Assembly (NCBI RefSeq): GCF_025972045.1
Contig: NZ_JAPDHX010000001.1
Location: 724,787 to 788,786, forward strand
From: Micropruina sonneratiae
GTDB lineage: Bacteria; Actinomycetota; Actinomycetes; Propionibacteriales; Propionibacteriaceae
Length of the DNA stretch: 64,000 nt
Reading direction: 5' to 3'
The position numbers and the translations under genes are program-made. The notes under the pieces were generated by a model. It made no database searches. It was not told where the DNA came from and saw nothing but the letters and a program-made list of their open reading frames with translations. Below, piece by piece: positions 63,273-64,000 of the stretch (the first letter of the stretch is position 1; the number at the start of each line of letters is the position of its first letter).

Positions 63273-63290
63273 ACCAGCTTCCATGCTGGT
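63273..63290 (-). promoter_or_regulatory. Small hairpin in the aldolase mRNA leader
   Basis: ACCAGC and GCTGGT pair around a 6-base loop 13 bases before the start codon, near the ribosome site; it could modulate translation. Confidence 0.3.
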
Positions 63291-63299
63291 TTCTGCGGT

Positions 63300-63359
63300 T
63301 TCTTGCAAGAAGATTAGCGGCCCGGGTTGCAGGAGGCCAACTGGAATGCGAAAGTTGGC
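63300..63359. promoter_or_regulatory. Candidate operators for the DeoR-type regulator
   Basis: Two inverted repeats flank the aldolase promoter: the perfect 12-base palindrome TTCTTGCAAGAA (63300-63311) at the start site, and GCCAACT/AGTTGGC (63336-63359, 10-base loop) over the -35 box. Both lie in the region shared with the divergent DeoR gene. Confidence 0.5.
63311..63340 (-). promoter_or_regulatory. Promoter of the aldolase-dehydrogenase operon
   Basis: On the minus strand TTGGCC (63340-63335), an 18-base spacer and TAATCT (63316-63311). The palindrome TTCTTGCAAGAA (63300-63311) overlaps the expected start site. Confidence 0.55.
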
Positions 63360-63389
63360 ATAAAACAGCATCTCTGGCATTCTGGGTGC

Positions 63390-64000
63390 GTGAATCTGCA
63401 TGCTGAACCGGCGTCCCCTCCCACCGTGGGCGGTGCGGCCCTACCGGGCGCGCGGCGCTCGTTGGTCGCCGAATACGTCCGCACCCACGGCAGCGCGACG
63501 GTGGCCGAACTGGCGGAAGGGTTCGAGGTCTCTGCCGACACGGCGCGGCGCGATCTCGACCTGCTGGACGAGCAGGGCGTGGTACGGCGCACCCATGGCG
63601 GTGCGGTGGCGATCGCGACCCCTGCGGCCGACCTCGAGAGCGTGACCGAACGCGGCACCCGGCAACTGGCCGCCAAACGGGCGATCGGAGCGGTCGCGGC
63701 CCGGCTGGTGCGTGACGGTGAGACCGTGCTGCTCAACGGCGGCACCACGGCGGTGGCCGTCGCCCGGGCGCTGGGCACCCGCGACATCGCCCTGGTCACG
63801 TGTTCGCCCGCGGTGGCACAGGAGGTCGGCGAGACCGCGACCCGCGGGGTGTACCTGCTGGGTGGGCGCTACCACGCCGCGTTCGGCGTGGTGATCGGAC
63901 CGGTGCGGCTGCCGGGTGCGGTGGGCCTGCGGGCCGACCTGCTGATCACCGGGGCGGCCGGGATCTCCGCCGGCGGCATCAGCATCGCCAACATCGAAGA
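63390..64000 (+). CDS. DeoR-family regulator, N-terminal part (3' end outside window)
   Basis: The frame is open from a GTG at 63390 to the window edge (203 codons). DeoR N-terminal winged helix: LVAEYVRTHGSATVAELAEG, then VSADTARRDLDLLDEQGVVR and RTHGGAV, diagnostic of the family. The C-terminal sensor domain starts with AIGAVAARLVRDGETVLLNG and continues. DeoR repressors sense sugar phosphates. It is divergent from the aldolase-dehydrogenase operon and presumably regulates it. A CATTCT box 6 bases upstream could be a leaderless -10. The start could also be GTG at 63426. Confidence 0.9.
   Translation, partial: MNLHAEPASPPTVGGAALPGARRSLVAEYVRTHGSATVAELAEGFEVSADTARRDLDLLDEQGVVRRTHGGAVAIATPAADLESVTERGTRQLAAKRAIGAVAARLVRDGETVLLNGGTTAVAVARALGTRDIALVTCSPAVAQEVGETATRGVYLLGGRYHAAFGVVIGPVRLPGAVGLRADLLITGAAGISAGGISIANIE

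Overview
The window is high-GC actinobacterial chromosome. Gene content and order (S10-spc ribosomal cluster, dcw cell-wall/division cluster with sepF-yggT-divIVA after ftsZ, zinc-type S14, short adenylate kinase, mycobacterial-type LexA box, frequent GTG starts) point to Actinomycetota, most probably Propionibacteriales/Propionibacteriaceae; the family-level call is inference from the flavour of the proteins. Nothing looks like a prophage, plasmid, insertion sequence or CRISPR array. It is mostly core genome with a few accessory islands.

Layout. 1-5.5 kb: tail of an MFS transporter with its MarR regulator, 4-alpha-glucanotransferase, a divergent XRE-cupin regulator / BenE-type symporter pair around a 28-bp palindrome, and a VOC-family protein. 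5.6-15.4 kb: uninterrupted S10 and spc ribosomal protein operons (rpsJ to rplO) closed by a strong terminator. 15.4-19.5 kb: a FadR-type regulator sits between rplO and secY, then secY-adk-map and a small DUF2087-like gene; the usual infA-rpmJ-rpsM-rpsK-rpsD-rpoA-rplQ genes do not follow. 19.6-27.2 kb: a NhaD/CitMHS-type antiporter, the three-gene circularly permuted ATP-grasp / alpha-E / transglutaminase cassette, a DUF1707 membrane protein, and a minus-strand operon DUF4126 - FAD oxidoreductase - GNAT. A 52-bp near-perfect palindrome lies in frame inside the FAD oxidoreductase gene.

27.3-33.1 kb: an SOS-type operon with a perfect LexA box, two small uncharacterised proteins (DUF6504-like, SAV_6107-type HEPN), DnaE2 polymerase and a catalytically intact DinB (no ImuA/ImuB). 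33.2-38 kb: DUF3040 protein, then the minus-strand MoxR - DUF58 - TgpA-type transglutaminase operon. 38-56.3 kb: the complete dcw cluster mraZ-rsmH-ftsL-ftsI-murE-murF-mraY-murD-ftsW-murG-murC-ftsQ-ftsZ, then pgeF-sepF-yggT-divIVA. mraZ is preceded by four GTGG(A/C)G boxes at an exact 10-bp period, and mraZ and rsmH are separated by a long hairpin that fits the mraW RNA motif. 56.3-59.8 kb: DksA-like protein, lspA, rluD, pyk. 59.8-64 kb: a sugar/polyol catabolic locus (class I aldolase, zinc alcohol dehydrogenase, FGGY kinase) divergent from a DeoR-type regulator that runs off the window.

How it works together: the two large clusters make ribosomes, the Sec channel, and the septal/lateral wall (lipid I/II synthesis, flipping/polymerisation, transpeptidation, Z-ring and polar DivIVA). 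Many genes overlap by 1-4 bases (ATGA, GTGA, TGATG), implying tight translational coupling. Several GTG-start genes have a TANNNT -10 box ending 6-7 nt before the start codon, which implies leaderless mRNAs. Promoter, operator and function calls are by eye; no database search was possible.
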